A stretch of 64,000 nt of DNA. Source: Erinaceus europaeus. Lineage: Eukaryota; Chordata; Mammalia; Eulipotyphla; Erinaceidae. The stretch covers positions 29,970,109 to 30,034,108 of the forward strand of contig NC_080176.1 in NCBI RefSeq assembly GCF_950295315.1. The letters run 5' to 3'. The notes under the pieces are model-generated. The model was not told where the DNA came from and did no database searches. It saw only the letters and a list, made by a program, of their open reading frames with translations. The first letter of the stretch is position 1; each line of letters starts with the position of its first letter. Both the position numbers and the translations under genes were made by a program. Shown piece by piece: positions 63,400 to 64,000 of the stretch.

Positions 63400-63690
63400 G
63401 GGGTTGGGGATGGACCATTCAGACACTAGAGGTGAGCTTCTCCTGTCAGTACACCTGTCTGGGTACTTAGCAGCTGCATGTAATCGCTCTGAAGCTAAGA
63501 CATTTGGGTATCTGTGTATATGAGAGGGGAAAGGGGGGGGAGTGCCACCCAAGGTCCCAGAATCAATTGCAGAAATCAGAATAGCATTTGGGTCTTTGAA
63601 AGCCCCCTGCATGCCTTCTGTCCTAGATGTGCAAAGAGATGTTGGGAGAACCACAGATGAGTGGAGGTTTGGGGTTGGGGATGGACCATT
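63400..63690. repeat. 20-bp direct repeat flanking about 250 bases
   Basis: GGGGTTGGGGATGGACCATT occurs at 63400-63419 and identically at 63671-63690. Confidence 0.85.
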
Positions 63691-64000
63691 TGTTTCCCCA
63701 ACATTTAAAAATTCATTGTCTCAGCAAAGAATTGAGAAGAGTGTGATTTTCAGGAATTTTAAACTTTATTCAGGAAAATTTGACATTCACATTAGACAGA
63801 GAGAGAGAGAGAGAAAAGCCCCCGATTCACGTCTTGATGGGAGGCCCATGTAGCTAGATAGAGAAAGGCAGAAAGAGAAAGAAGAGAAAATCTTTTACTC
63901 ACATAGTGACTTAGGCAGAGAGAGAGGCCATGCCCACAAATCTAGCTTGTAACACGCAAGCCCTGCTTCCACCTTTCCAACCACACCTATAACCACTCCC
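63691..64000. other. Window end; possible antisense LTR or other repeat, cut by the edge
   Basis: AAACTTTATTCAGG near 63759 would be a polyadenylation-type signal on the minus strand, and a (GA)n run lies near 63797-63812. Not assignable. Confidence 0.25.

Overview
The window reads as mammalian intergenic or intronic DNA from a hedgehog (Erinaceidae, Erinaceus or Atelerix type). Two things point there: roughly 75 copies of tRNA-derived SINEs of the kind known from hedgehogs, and a fragment of a Vingi-type non-LTR retrotransposon, a clade reported among mammals only from hedgehogs. I found no convincing host protein-coding exon, rRNA, functional tRNA gene or CRISPR. Nearly every long open frame is retroelement sequence or a low-complexity artefact.

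Layout. 0-35 kb: a 5'-truncated L1 with a frameshifted ORF2 (2960-7440); a 5'-inverted L1 tail (1258-1985); a three-layer nest of L1 in L1 plus SINE (15411-18135); further L1 3' UTR pieces (19745, 26822, 29480); a SINE whose tail has become a TATAGA microsatellite (23317-23746); the Vingi fragment (23978-24598); and a solo LTR with 4-bp target duplication (26030-26441). 35.5-38.1 kb: a complete but internally deleted class II (betaretrovirus-like) ERV with 427-bp LTRs and a 6-bp target duplication. 38-54 kb: dense SINEs, large purine/pyrimidine arrays and an old L1 3' end (49780-50883). 54.4-61.9 kb: an antisense, older class II ERV with recognisable gag, protease-region, RT, RNase H and integrase remains and no recognisable env. 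61.9-64 kb: mostly single-copy sequence.

How the parts relate. The 35.5-kb ERV keeps a Lys-type primer-binding site, a gag start, a purine tract and a pol-distal 3' segment that all have counterparts in the 54-61 kb ERV, but lacks pol. It looks like a non-autonomous derivative of such an element. Its LTRs differ from those of the larger element and carry, in U3, a 34-base stretch matching from memory the 5' half of tRNA-Gly-GCC, ending inside the anticodon. I consider this the most unusual feature in the window.

Caveats. SINEs are sorted here into four working classes by their heads: A (GGGAGTCGGGCAGTGGCGCA type), B (GGGGCCAGGTGGTGGCGCAC type), C (GATAGCATAATGGTTATGC type) and D (TGGATAAGGTGTTGG type). 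Classes and boundaries were judged by eye, and boundaries are usually good to about 5-15 bases.
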